This document shows, piece by piece, positions 45,700-53,444 of a stretch of DNA of 64,000 nucleotides. Under the pieces are notes generated by a model. The model worked only from the letters and a program-made list of their open reading frames with translations, was not told the DNA's origin and searched no databases. Position 1 is the stretch's first letter; each line of letters opens with the position of its first letter. Source of the stretch: a bacterium. Lineage in GTDB: Bacteria; Krumholzibacteriota; Krumholzibacteriia; LZORAL124-64-63. The translations under genes and the position numbers were made by a program. The DNA is taken from the NCBI GenBank assembly GCA_016703265.1, contig JADJCK010000005.1, forward strand, positions 434,001 through 498,000, in the 5' to 3' direction.

Positions 45700-48329
45700 C
45701 GTCCACCGATCCCGCCCGCTGGCGTCGACTCGACGCCATCCTCGACGAACTGCTGGCGCTGCCGGTGGCGGAACGCGCTGCGCGGCTGGCGGAGATCACC
45801 GGCGACGACCACGCCTTGCGCGCCGAGGTCGAGGACCTGCTCCGTCGTGACGAGACGGCCGACGCGCTGCTGGACGGTGTCGCCGTCGAGCGCTTCGATG
45901 TCCTGCTGGCGGCAGCGGCGCAGTCCGGCGCCGAGCCGGCCGACCTGGCCGGGACGCAGATCGGCCCCTTCCGCATCCTCGGACGCCTGGGCGAGGGCGG
46001 CATGGGCGTCGTCTTCGAGGCGCGCCAGGCGCACCCCGACCGCATTGTCGCGTTGAAGGTCCTGCGGGCGGGCGCGTTCGCCGGCGACCGCCAGCTGCGC
46101 ATGTTCCGGCGCGAGGCCGAGAGCCTCGGGCGCCTCAACCACCCGGGCATCGCCGCCATCCACGACGCGGGGCGCACCGACGACGGCCTGCACTGGTTCG
46201 CCATGGAGCGCGTGGACGGCGTGACGCTCGCCGACTGGGCCGCATCCCGGCCGGCGCCGACCACCAGGGTCGAGATCGCCGCGCGCATCGCCGTGTTTCT
46301 CGCGGTCTGTGACGCGATTTCCCATGCGCACCAGCGCGGTGTCGTGCATCTCGACCTCAAGCCGTCCAACCTCATGGTGCTGCCCGAACGCGACCCGGGC
46401 GCCGCGCCCGCGGTGAAGGTGCTCGACTTCGGCATCGCGCGCTTCACCGGCAGCGAGGCGGCGATGTCGACGATGGGCAACCAGGGCAGCGCATTCCTCG
46501 GCACCCTCGCCTACATGAGCCCCGAACAGGCCGATGGCGACGTGCGCGACCTCGACGTGCGCAGTGATGTCTACTCGCTCGGGGTCGTGATCTACGAACT
46601 GCTCACGGGGCTGTTGCCGGTCGACATTCGCGGACTGCCGCTGGCCGAGGCGGTTCGCCAGGTGCGCGAGCGTAACCCTGCGCGGCCGGCGGAAACCTGC
46701 CGGCTGCTCGACGGCGATCTCGAGACCATCGTGCTCAAGGCCCTGTCCAAGGACCCGCCGCAGCGCTACCAGAGCGTGGCGGCGCTGGCCGAGGACATCC
46801 GCCGGTGGCGCGACGACCTGCCCATCTTCGGTCGCCCGCCGAGCACCGCCTACCAGCTGCGGAAGATCGTGGCGCGGCATCGCACGGTCATCGTCTTCGC
46901 GGCGGCGCTTGTCGTGGCGCTGCTCGGCGCCGTCGGCGGCACCACGTATGGACTGGTGAAGGCGCGGCGCGCGCAGGCCGAGGCGCAGGCGGAGGCGGAG
47001 GTCGCGGCCGAGACCGCGCGCTTCCTGGAATCGGTCTTCCACGTGGCCGATCCCTCCAGCGGTCGCGGCGCCGAGGTGACCGCGCGCGAGTTGCTGGAAA
47101 ACGCGGCGGCGGGCATCGACACGGCGCTCGTCGACCAGCCGCGCATCCGTGGTCGCCTGCTCGGCACCATGGGCACGGCGTACCGGCAACTGGGCCTGTA
47201 CAGCGAGGCGCGCCCGCTGCTGGAGGAGGCCGTGGCCCTGGAGCGGCAGGTGCTGGGCCCGGACGACCCGCGCGTTGCGCGCAGCCACTATTCGCTGGCC
47301 GGCCTGCTGCGGCGGCTGGGCGAGTTCGACGCGGCCCGCGGGCACTACGAGGCCGCGCTCGTCATCCGCGAGCGGCTGGGCGAGCCGGGCGATCTCGCGG
47401 CCAGCATCACCGGGCTGGCCAACCTCGAGGTGGACCAGAACCGGCTGGCCGAAGCGGCGGCGCTCTACAAACGCGCCATGGCCGTAACGAGTGCCGGCGG
47501 GGCACCCGATTCTGTGCGCCTGGCGTCACAGATGTCCGGCCTGTCGCTGGTGCAGTGGCGCCTTGGCGAAGCCGACTCGGCCTGCGCGACCATGGAGCGG
47601 GTCGTCTCCATCCAGAGGAGCAAGCTGGGGGATGACGACCTGGACCTGGCCTGGAGCCTGTCCGCGCTCGGCAGCTTCTACGCCGCCGGCAACATCAATG
47701 ATCGTGCCCGCGCGCTGGGCGAGGAGGCGCTGGCCGTGCAGGAGCGCGCCCTGGGACCGGAACACACCGACGTCGCCGAGACGCTGGATCTCCTGGCCAA
47801 CCTCTATCGCACCGACGGCAACTACGAGCAGGCGTTGGCGCTGCATGAACGGGCGCTGGCGATCTGGGAGAAGGCGGTGGGCGTCGACCATGCCACCTAC
47901 GGGATGGCGCTCGATCACGTGGCGCGCGACCTGGGCAGCGTGGGACGCCTGGCCGAGGCGATCACGGCCGCGGAGCGCGCCGGCGGGATCTTCGAGCGCA
48001 CGCTCGATCCGGGTCACCGGGGCATCATGATCAACAAGGTGCACCTGGCCGTCGTCTATCGCGATGCGGGGCAGACCCGGCGCGCGCGGCCGCTGCTCGA
48101 GGCGATGCTCGCCCACGCCGAGGAACGCTATGGTCCCGAGAGTCGCGAGATGACGGAGATCATCACCGAAATGGCGCGGCTGGACGCCGCCGAGGCGCGC
48201 TGGGACGCTGCCCGGTCACACTACCGTCGCATAGCCGAGCTTTCAGCCGCGTTCCCCGATTCGGGCCACGTACTGCCGCGCCTGCGCGATGAGGTGCGCG
48301 AGATGGAGGAGCGGCGAGCCGGCAGTTGA
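45696..48329 (+). CDS. Transmembrane serine/threonine protein kinase with TPR domain
   Basis: The protein has 877 residues from the ATG that overlaps the sigma-factor stop. Kinase motifs are complete: Gly loop 'GRLGEGGMGVVFEA' (~95), Lys in 'IVALKVLRAG' (~118), catalytic 'HLDLKPSNLMVL' (~218) and 'LDFGIARF' (~246). A transmembrane helix follows ('FAAALVVALLGAVGGTTYGL', ~405-424), and then at least seven tetratricopeptide units ('YSEARPLLEEAVALERQVLG', 'YEQALALHERALAIWEKAVG'). It probably phosphorylates the co-encoded sigma factor or a partner in response to an envelope signal sensed through the TPR part; that link is inference. Confidence 0.9.
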   Translation: MTSTDPARWRRLDAILDELLALPVAERAARLAEITGDDHALRAEVEDLLRRDETADALLDGVAVERFDVLLAAAAQSGAEPADLAGTQIGPFRILGRLGEGGMGVVFEARQAHPDRIVALKVLRAGAFAGDRQLRMFRREAESLGRLNHPGIAAIHDAGRTDDGLHWFAMERVDGVTLADWAASRPAPTTRVEIAARIAVFLAVCDAISHAHQRGVVHLDLKPSNLMVLPERDPGAAPAVKVLDFGIARFTGSEAAMSTMGNQGSAFLGTLAYMSPEQADGDVRDLDVRSDVYSLGVVIYELLTGLLPVDIRGLPLAEAVRQVRERNPARPAETCRLLDGDLETIVLKALSKDPPQRYQSVAALAEDIRRWRDDLPIFGRPPSTAYQLRKIVARHRTVIVFAAALVVALLGAVGGTTYGLVKARRAQAEAQAEAEVAAETARFLESVFHVADPSSGRGAEVTARELLENAAAGIDTALVDQPRIRGRLLGTMGTAYRQLGLYSEARPLLEEAVALERQVLGPDDPRVARSHYSLAGLLRRLGEFDAARGHYEAALVIRERLGEPGDLAASITGLANLEVDQNRLAEAAALYKRAMAVTSAGGAPDSVRLASQMSGLSLVQWRLGEADSACATMERVVSIQRSKLGDDDLDLAWSLSALGSFYAAGNINDRARALGEEALAVQERALGPEHTDVAETLDLLANLYRTDGNYEQALALHERALAIWEKAVGVDHATYGMALDHVARDLGSVGRLAEAITAAERAGGIFERTLDPGHRGIMINKVHLAVVYRDAGQTRRARPLLEAMLAHAEERYGPESREMTEIITEMARLDAAEARWDAARSHYRRIAELSAAFPDSGHVLPRLRDEVREMEERRAGS

Positions 48330-48350
48330 TGGGTGCCGGTCGGGGCCGTG

Positions 48351-48379
48351 TTTCCGCGCACGCCGGAATCTGGTATCAT
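48351..48379 (+). promoter_or_regulatory. Putative sigma70-type promoter for the subtilase gene
   Basis: TTTCCG (48351-48356), a 17-base spacer, TATCAT (48374-48379), with a ~47-base leader to the ATG at 48433. Confidence 0.4.
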
Positions 48380-48432
48380 CAATGGTCAGCCGGGCCAGGA
48401 CGGCCGAGTCGCCAACGGAAGACGAGCGCAAC

Positions 48433-50538
48433 ATGACCCGCACCAGCCGTTTCGCATTGATCATCCTGCTCGGGGCCCTGGCCGGCCTTTCGGGCGGCCA
48501 GGCGCCGCGGCCCGCGCTGGCCCCCGGCCTGGCCCGGGCACTCAATGATCCGGCCCACGCCGCCCGCCGGGCCGACGGCCGCCTGAATGTCTGGGTGCGC
48601 TTCCGCGACAAGGGCGTGCCCGCGGGGCAGTTGCCGGCTGCACTGGCCGCGGCGCGCGCCGAGTTGTCGCCGCGGGCCGTGGCCCGGCGAACCCGCGTGA
48701 CCGGTGCGGCCGCAGCGGTCGACCAACGCGACCTGCCCCTGGCACCCGCCTACCTGGCGCGGGCCGCCGCCACCGGCGCCGAACCGCACCGACACAGCCG
48801 CTGGCTCAATGCCGCCAGTTTCCTGGCCGACGACGCCCAGGTGCGTGACCTGGCGCAGTTGCCCGAGGTGGCGGGGATCGACCTCGTGGCGCGCTTCACG
48901 AGCGCTGCGACACCGACTCCGGTGGCGGAACAACCCGCGATGCACGGGCAGGGACCGCTGACGACAGGGCGTGACGCCGGCAAGTCGACGACCGTGATCG
49001 ACTACGGCGACAACAGCGCGGCCATGGTGCAGGCCGGCGTGCCGGCAGCCCACGACCTGCTGGGACTGACGGGAGCCGGCGTCGTGGTCGGCATGCTGGA
49101 CACTGGATTCCGTACGCAGCACGAGGCGCTGACGCACATCCCCGTGCTCGGGGCGTGGGACTTCGTCAACAACGACCCCATCGTCGACAACCAGGCCGGC
49201 GACCTGGCCAGCAGCCGCAGCCACGGTACGATGACGCTCTCGACGGTCGCGGCCTGGAAGCCCGGACTGCTGGTGGCACCGGCCCCGAACGTGGCGGTGC
49301 TGCTGGGCAAGACCGAGGACGTGTCGCGCGAAGTGCCGCTCGAGGAGGATCACTGGATCGCCGGGCTGGAATGGTGCGAGGCCCAGGGCGCCGACATCAT
49401 CTCGTCGTCGCTCGGCTACATCGACTGGTACGAGTTCGCCGACCTGGACGGCAACACGTGCGTGACCACGTTGGCGGCCGACCTGGCCGCCGGGCGCGGC
49501 CTGTTGGTCGTCAACTCGGCCGGCAACGACAGGGCCTCGAGCGGGCACCTGATCGCGCCTGCCGATGCCGACAGCATCATCACCGTTGGCGCCGTCGACC
49601 CGGCCGGCGTGGTCACCTGGTTCTCGTCGCCCGGGCCCACGGCCGACGGGCGCACCAAGCCCGACGTCGCCGCGTTGGGGCAGTCGAACCGCGTGGTCGA
49701 TCCCAACAACGACACGGCGTATGTCAACGCCTCGGGCACCTCGTTCAGCTGTCCGCTGGTGAGCGGCGTTGCCGCGCTCGTGCTCGAGCGCGTGCCCGAC
49801 CTGGCGCCGCTCGAAGTGATCGAGGCGCTGCGCGCGACCGCGAGCCATCCCGGGGCGCCGGACAACGACACCGGCTGGGGCATCGTCAACGCGTACGCAG
49901 CGGCGACCTGGTTCGGTCCCGTGTTCGCGCATACGCCGGTGGCCGATCCGCAGGTGACGGCCGGACCGTGGAACGTGGCGGCGACCATCACGGCGCGCCT
50001 GGGCCTCTCGGGGCTGCCGCAGCTGGTGCACCGCGTGAACGGCGGCCCATGGCACACATCGGCGATGATCCCGCTGGGCCCGCCCGACCTGTTTGCCGGC
50101 GCCCTGCCGGCGGCGGCTGCGGGCCTGACTGTCGAGTACTATCTCAGCGCCGTTGATGGCGGGGGCCATGCGACGAACTGGCCGCAGGGCGGCGCCGTGT
50201 CGCCGTTCTCGTTCACGCCCGCGCCCGGGACGTCGCCGGCGGGCGACACGCCGGACCGCGGCGGCGCCTGGCTCCTGGCCAACGCGCCCAACCCGTTCAA
50301 CCCCCGCACCACGCTGCGCTTCGGCCTGGCGGAGGCGGGCCCGGCCCGGCTGGCGATCTTCGACGCCCGCGGACGGCTGGTGCGGACCCTGCTGGACGGG
50401 GGGCTGGCGGCGGGCGATCATGTCGTCGCCTGGGATGGTCGCGACGACAGCGGCCGCGCCGCACCCAGCGGCGTCTACTTCAGCCGGCTCGCGTCCGGCG
50501 GCGTCATCCGCCAGCAGAAGATGCAGCTGCTGCGCTAG
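48433..50538 (+). CDS. Exported subtilisin-family (S8) serine peptidase with FlgD-like C-terminus
   Basis: The protein has 701 residues from the ATG at 48433, with signal peptide 'FALIILLGALAGLSGGQAP'. An N-terminal propeptide-like region follows, then the catalytic triad: Asp in 'VVVGMLDTGF' (~221), His in 'SRSHGTMTLST' (~263) and Ser in 'ASGTSFSCPLVSGVAALVLE' (~437), with the oxyanion Asn in 'VNSAGNDR' (~361). The C-terminal part has a beta domain and the FlgD-like Ig domain ('APNPFNPRTTLRFGL' to 'KMQLLR'). It is probably secreted or surface-bound. The substrate is unknown. Confidence 0.92.
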   Translation: MTRTSRFALIILLGALAGLSGGQAPRPALAPGLARALNDPAHAARRADGRLNVWVRFRDKGVPAGQLPAALAAARAELSPRAVARRTRVTGAAAAVDQRDLPLAPAYLARAAATGAEPHRHSRWLNAASFLADDAQVRDLAQLPEVAGIDLVARFTSAATPTPVAEQPAMHGQGPLTTGRDAGKSTTVIDYGDNSAAMVQAGVPAAHDLLGLTGAGVVVGMLDTGFRTQHEALTHIPVLGAWDFVNNDPIVDNQAGDLASSRSHGTMTLSTVAAWKPGLLVAPAPNVAVLLGKTEDVSREVPLEEDHWIAGLEWCEAQGADIISSSLGYIDWYEFADLDGNTCVTTLAADLAAGRGLLVVNSAGNDRASSGHLIAPADADSIITVGAVDPAGVVTWFSSPGPTADGRTKPDVAALGQSNRVVDPNNDTAYVNASGTSFSCPLVSGVAALVLERVPDLAPLEVIEALRATASHPGAPDNDTGWGIVNAYAAATWFGPVFAHTPVADPQVTAGPWNVAATITARLGLSGLPQLVHRVNGGPWHTSAMIPLGPPDLFAGALPAAAAGLTVEYYLSAVDGGGHATNWPQGGAVSPFSFTPAPGTSPAGDTPDRGGAWLLANAPNPFNPRTTLRFGLAEAGPARLAIFDARGRLVRTLLDGGLAAGDHVVAWDGRDDSGRAAPSGVYFSRLASGGVIRQQKMQLLR

Positions 50539-50567
50539 GCGTCGTCCCGGCCCGCGTGCGGAGGATC

Positions 50568-52082
50568 ATGGCCAAGAGCACCACGCGCTTCTTCTGCACC
50601 GATTGCGGGCACGAGGAACTGCGCTGGCTGGGGCAGTGCCCCGCCTGCCAAGCCTGGAACACGTTCACCGAGATGAAGATCGCCCCGGCGGCGGGCGCCT
50701 CGAAGGGCGCGCGCGGGTACAGCGCCACCGGCAAGCGCCCGGTCGGTTTCGGCGGCGAGGCGCGGGGGCCGGGTGCGCCGGCAGGCGCGGCGCCGCGGCC
50801 CGTGCCGCTGTCGCAGGTGCAGTCGGCGGCGAGCCGTCGGCTGCCGGTCGAGCCGGCGGAAGTCGCGCGCGTGCTCGGCGGCGGCCTCGTCGAGGGCTCG
50901 GTCGTGCTGCTCGGCGGCGAACCGGGCGTGGGCAAGTCGACGCTGCTGACGGGCCTGGCGCTGTGGTGGGTCAGGCAGGGCATCCGCGTCGTCTACCTGG
51001 CGGGCGAGGAATCGCCGTCGCAGATCCGCATGCGTGCCGAGCGCCTGGGCTTCCGGCCCGACCGCGAGCCCGGCTTCCTCATCCTGCCCGAAGTGCACCT
51101 CGAGACGATCCTCTCTGCGCTGGACGAGTCCGTGCTTGCGGAGGCAGGCGGTGGCCACGATGCCGGCGTACCCACCGTGATCATCGCCGACTCGATCCAG
51201 ACCCTGCACAGCGACCAGGTCGACGCCTACCCGGGCAGCCCGACACAGATCCGCTACTGTGGCGGCGTGCTGGCCGATTTCGCGCGCCGCACCGGTTGGC
51301 CGGTCTTCCTGGTCGGGCACGTGACCAAGACGGGCGACCTTGCCGGGCCCAAGCTGCTCGAGCACATGGTGGACACCGTCCTGTACTTCGAGGGCTCGGG
51401 CGGCGGCGCTATCCGCATGGTGCGCGCCGTGAAGAACCGCTTCGGCACCACGGGTGAACTGGCGGTGCTCGAGATGCGTGGCGAGGGCCTGGTGCCCGTC
51501 GACCAGGCGGGGCTCATGTTCCTCAGCGGGCGGCGCGGTGTGGAACCTGGTGCGGCCGTCTGCGCCGTGAAGAACGGTTCGCGCACGTTCCTCGTGGAAG
51601 TGCAGGCGCTGGTCTCGCCGGCGCGCTACGGCACGCCGCAGCGCGTGGTGCAGGGCATCGACAGCAAGCGCGTGGCCCTGCTGGCGGCCATCCTCGAGAA
51701 GCGCGCGGGCATGGACCTGGCGGGCTGCGACATCTTCGTGAAGGTTGCGGGCGGCGGCCGCGTGGACGATCCCGGCGCCGACCTGGCGGTCATCGCGGCA
51801 CTAGCCTCGTCGCTGCGCGAGAAGCCGGTGCCCGAAGGCACGCTCGTGCTCGGCGAAGTCGGCTTGACGGGCGAGGTGCGCGGGGTCAGCGAGCTGGAGG
51901 CGCGCCTGCGCGAGGCCGCCGGGCACGGCTTCACGCGCGTGGTGCTGGCCGCCGCAGCCGGGCGCAAGCCGCGGGGCATCAAGGGGCTGGAGATGGCAGC
52001 CGTGACCAGCGTGGAGGAAGCGGTGGCGCTGGCGCTCGAACCGCGCGGTCCGGCGCGTCGCGCAAAGGAGGCCACGCCGTGA
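50568..52082 (+). CDS. radA: DNA repair protein RadA
   Basis: The protein has 504 residues from the ATG at 50568 (a GTG at 50556 would add four residues). The order is a C4 zinc finger ('CTDCGHEELRWLGQCPAC', ~9-26), a RecA-like ATPase with Walker A 'GGEPGVGKST', the RadA signature 'VKNRFGTTGE', and a C-terminal Lon-like domain ('VKVAGGGRVDDPGADLAVIA'). It promotes branch migration and processing of recombination intermediates. It is longer than the usual ~455 residues because of a low-complexity linker after the zinc finger. Its stop overlaps the next start (GTGA). Confidence 0.93.
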   Translation: MAKSTTRFFCTDCGHEELRWLGQCPACQAWNTFTEMKIAPAAGASKGARGYSATGKRPVGFGGEARGPGAPAGAAPRPVPLSQVQSAASRRLPVEPAEVARVLGGGLVEGSVVLLGGEPGVGKSTLLTGLALWWVRQGIRVVYLAGEESPSQIRMRAERLGFRPDREPGFLILPEVHLETILSALDESVLAEAGGGHDAGVPTVIIADSIQTLHSDQVDAYPGSPTQIRYCGGVLADFARRTGWPVFLVGHVTKTGDLAGPKLLEHMVDTVLYFEGSGGGAIRMVRAVKNRFGTTGELAVLEMRGEGLVPVDQAGLMFLSGRRGVEPGAAVCAVKNGSRTFLVEVQALVSPARYGTPQRVVQGIDSKRVALLAAILEKRAGMDLAGCDIFVKVAGGGRVDDPGADLAVIAALASSLREKPVPEGTLVLGEVGLTGEVRGVSELEARLREAAGHGFTRVVLAAAAGRKPRGIKGLEMAAVTSVEEAVALALEPRGPARRAKEATP

Positions 52083-52564
52083 GCCCGGACCTGCCGCCGT
52101 TGCACCTGCTGGTCGTTGCCGGGGGGCGCGGACTGCGCGCCGCCGGCGGGGGCGAGATACCCAAGCAGTTCCGGCCGACGGGGCGCGGCATGCTGCTGCG
52201 CGTGGCGGTCGACACATTTGTCGCCGGTGAGCCCGGCACCGCGGTGCCGCTGGTCTCGCTGACGATCACGGCGCCGGCACCCGGGGTGCCGGTGCACGAC
52301 ACGATCGTGCACAGTGAACAGGGACGCGCGCGCTACCTGGCGCGCGAGACGCTGCTCGCCGTGCAGACACCGCAGGTATTCCGTTGGGAGCAGTTGCGCG
52401 AGGCCCATGCCTGGGCCGCGGCGTCGCACGCCTCGTTCACCGACGACGGCGGCCTGCTGGCGGCGCGCGGGCACGACCCGGCGGTGGTCGAGGGTGAAAT
52501 CGGCAACTGGAAGATCACCACCGAAGGCGATTGGCGTCGCGCGGCCGACCTGCTCGGCGAGTAG
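52079..52564 (+). CDS. IspD-like cytidylyltransferase with a large internal deletion
   Basis: This 161-residue product matches both ends of IspD (about 230 residues; MEP cytidylyltransferase of isoprenoid synthesis) but lacks the middle. The N-terminal nucleotide loop is 'VVAGGRGLRAAGGGEIPKQF' (~12-31). Soon after 'RVAVDTFVAG' it jumps to the C-terminal half ('LLAVQTPQVFRWEQLREAH', 'SFTDDGGLLAARGHDPAVVE', 'IGNWKITTEGDW'). Roughly 75 residues are missing, including the 'VHDAARP' active-site segment. The reading frame is preserved and coupled to radA. It is probably inactive as an IspD unless the assembly has lost sequence here. Confidence 0.7.
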   Translation: MSPDLPPLHLLVVAGGRGLRAAGGGEIPKQFRPTGRGMLLRVAVDTFVAGEPGTAVPLVSLTITAPAPGVPVHDTIVHSEQGRARYLARETLLAVQTPQVFRWEQLREAHAWAAASHASFTDDGGLLAARGHDPAVVEGEIGNWKITTEGDWRRAADLLGE

Positions 52565-52615
52565 ACGCGACCATCGCATTCAGTCCAGCCTGCGCATTCA
52601 GCACGGCCTGCGCAC

Positions 52616-53272
52616 TCAGTCCAGGTCGGCCACCAGGCGACCGGTCTCCGCATCACGGTACAGCTTGATCTGCCGGTACAGCTTCAGCCCCACCCGTCCC
52701 TGGCGGATGCCCAGCAGCAGGTCGTCCAGGCAGCCGCCCAGGTCGCGCTGCTGTTCGCGCAGCATCGCCAGCCGGTCCTGCATGGCGCGGCGCTCGTTGG
52801 GCGTGGCTTCGACCACCGCTTCGGCGGCATGCCAGGCCTTGAGCGACAACACGCTGAGCCGGTCGATGATGCTGCCGGGCGACTCGCTGTTGAGCGGCGC
52901 TCCCGGGTCGATGACACCCAGCGCCGAATAGCCCGCATGGATCACGGCGTCGAGCCGGTCCACCGCCTGCACGCGGCGGCGATTGGAATCGTCGATCGAC
53001 CTCTTCACGCCGGCCAGCACGGTGTCGCCGGCGCCACGGGCGCGGCTGCGGTCCTCTTCGTGCCACTGGAACGTGTTGATGAGCTGCAGGTGCTCGACCA
53101 GGCGCGCCCAGCCCTCCGGCTCGCGGGGCGGCAGCGTCGCCACCACTTCCATCCAGCTGCCCAGGCCGGGCTCGGCACCATGCCAGCGTTCGATGACCTC
53201 GTCGAGCACGGGCGCCACCGCGGCGAAGGAAGGCGGCAACAGGGTGGACGGGTCGGGCTGCGCGGAATCCAA
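52616..53272 (-). CDS. DUF4254 domain protein
   Basis: This 218-residue helical cytoplasmic protein matches the DUF4254 pattern: 'LQLINTFQWHEEDRSRARGA' (~63-82), 'VKRSIDDSNRRRVQAVDRLD' (~89-108), 'SESPGSIIDRLSVLSLKAWH' (~129-148) and 'LREQQRDLGGCLDDLLLGIR' (~170-189). The family has no firmly established function; in other FCB bacteria it is often near cell-envelope genes. It is transcribed toward ispD and divergent from the phosphatase gene. Confidence 0.75.
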   Translation of the reverse strand: MDSAQPDPSTLLPPSFAAVAPVLDEVIERWHGAEPGLGSWMEVVATLPPREPEGWARLVEHLQLINTFQWHEEDRSRARGAGDTVLAGVKRSIDDSNRRRVQAVDRLDAVIHAGYSALGVIDPGAPLNSESPGSIIDRLSVLSLKAWHAAEAVVEATPNERRAMQDRLAMLREQQRDLGGCLDDLLLGIRQGRVGLKLYRQIKLYRDAETGRLVADLD

Positions 53273-53368
53273 GGGTGGGCTCCTCCGGTTGGGGTCGCGG
53301 CGGGGATGGCGGACGTGGCCGCCCTGCCTGCCACATTAGGTTGCCTGGCCCCGGGGGGCAACCGCCGC

Positions 53369-53397
53369 TTGGCGCGACCGGCGGCGCCGGTTAACAT
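53369..53397 (+). promoter_or_regulatory. Putative sigma70-type promoter for the membrane phosphatase gene
   Basis: TTGGCG (53369-53374), a 17-base spacer, TAACAT (53392-53397), with a ~45-base leader holding AAGGAG before the GTG at 53445. Confidence 0.4.
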
Positions 53398-53444
53398 GGC
53401 CGGAGATTCCCTCCGCCTGCCCCCAACAAGGAGCCCGTCCGCCG

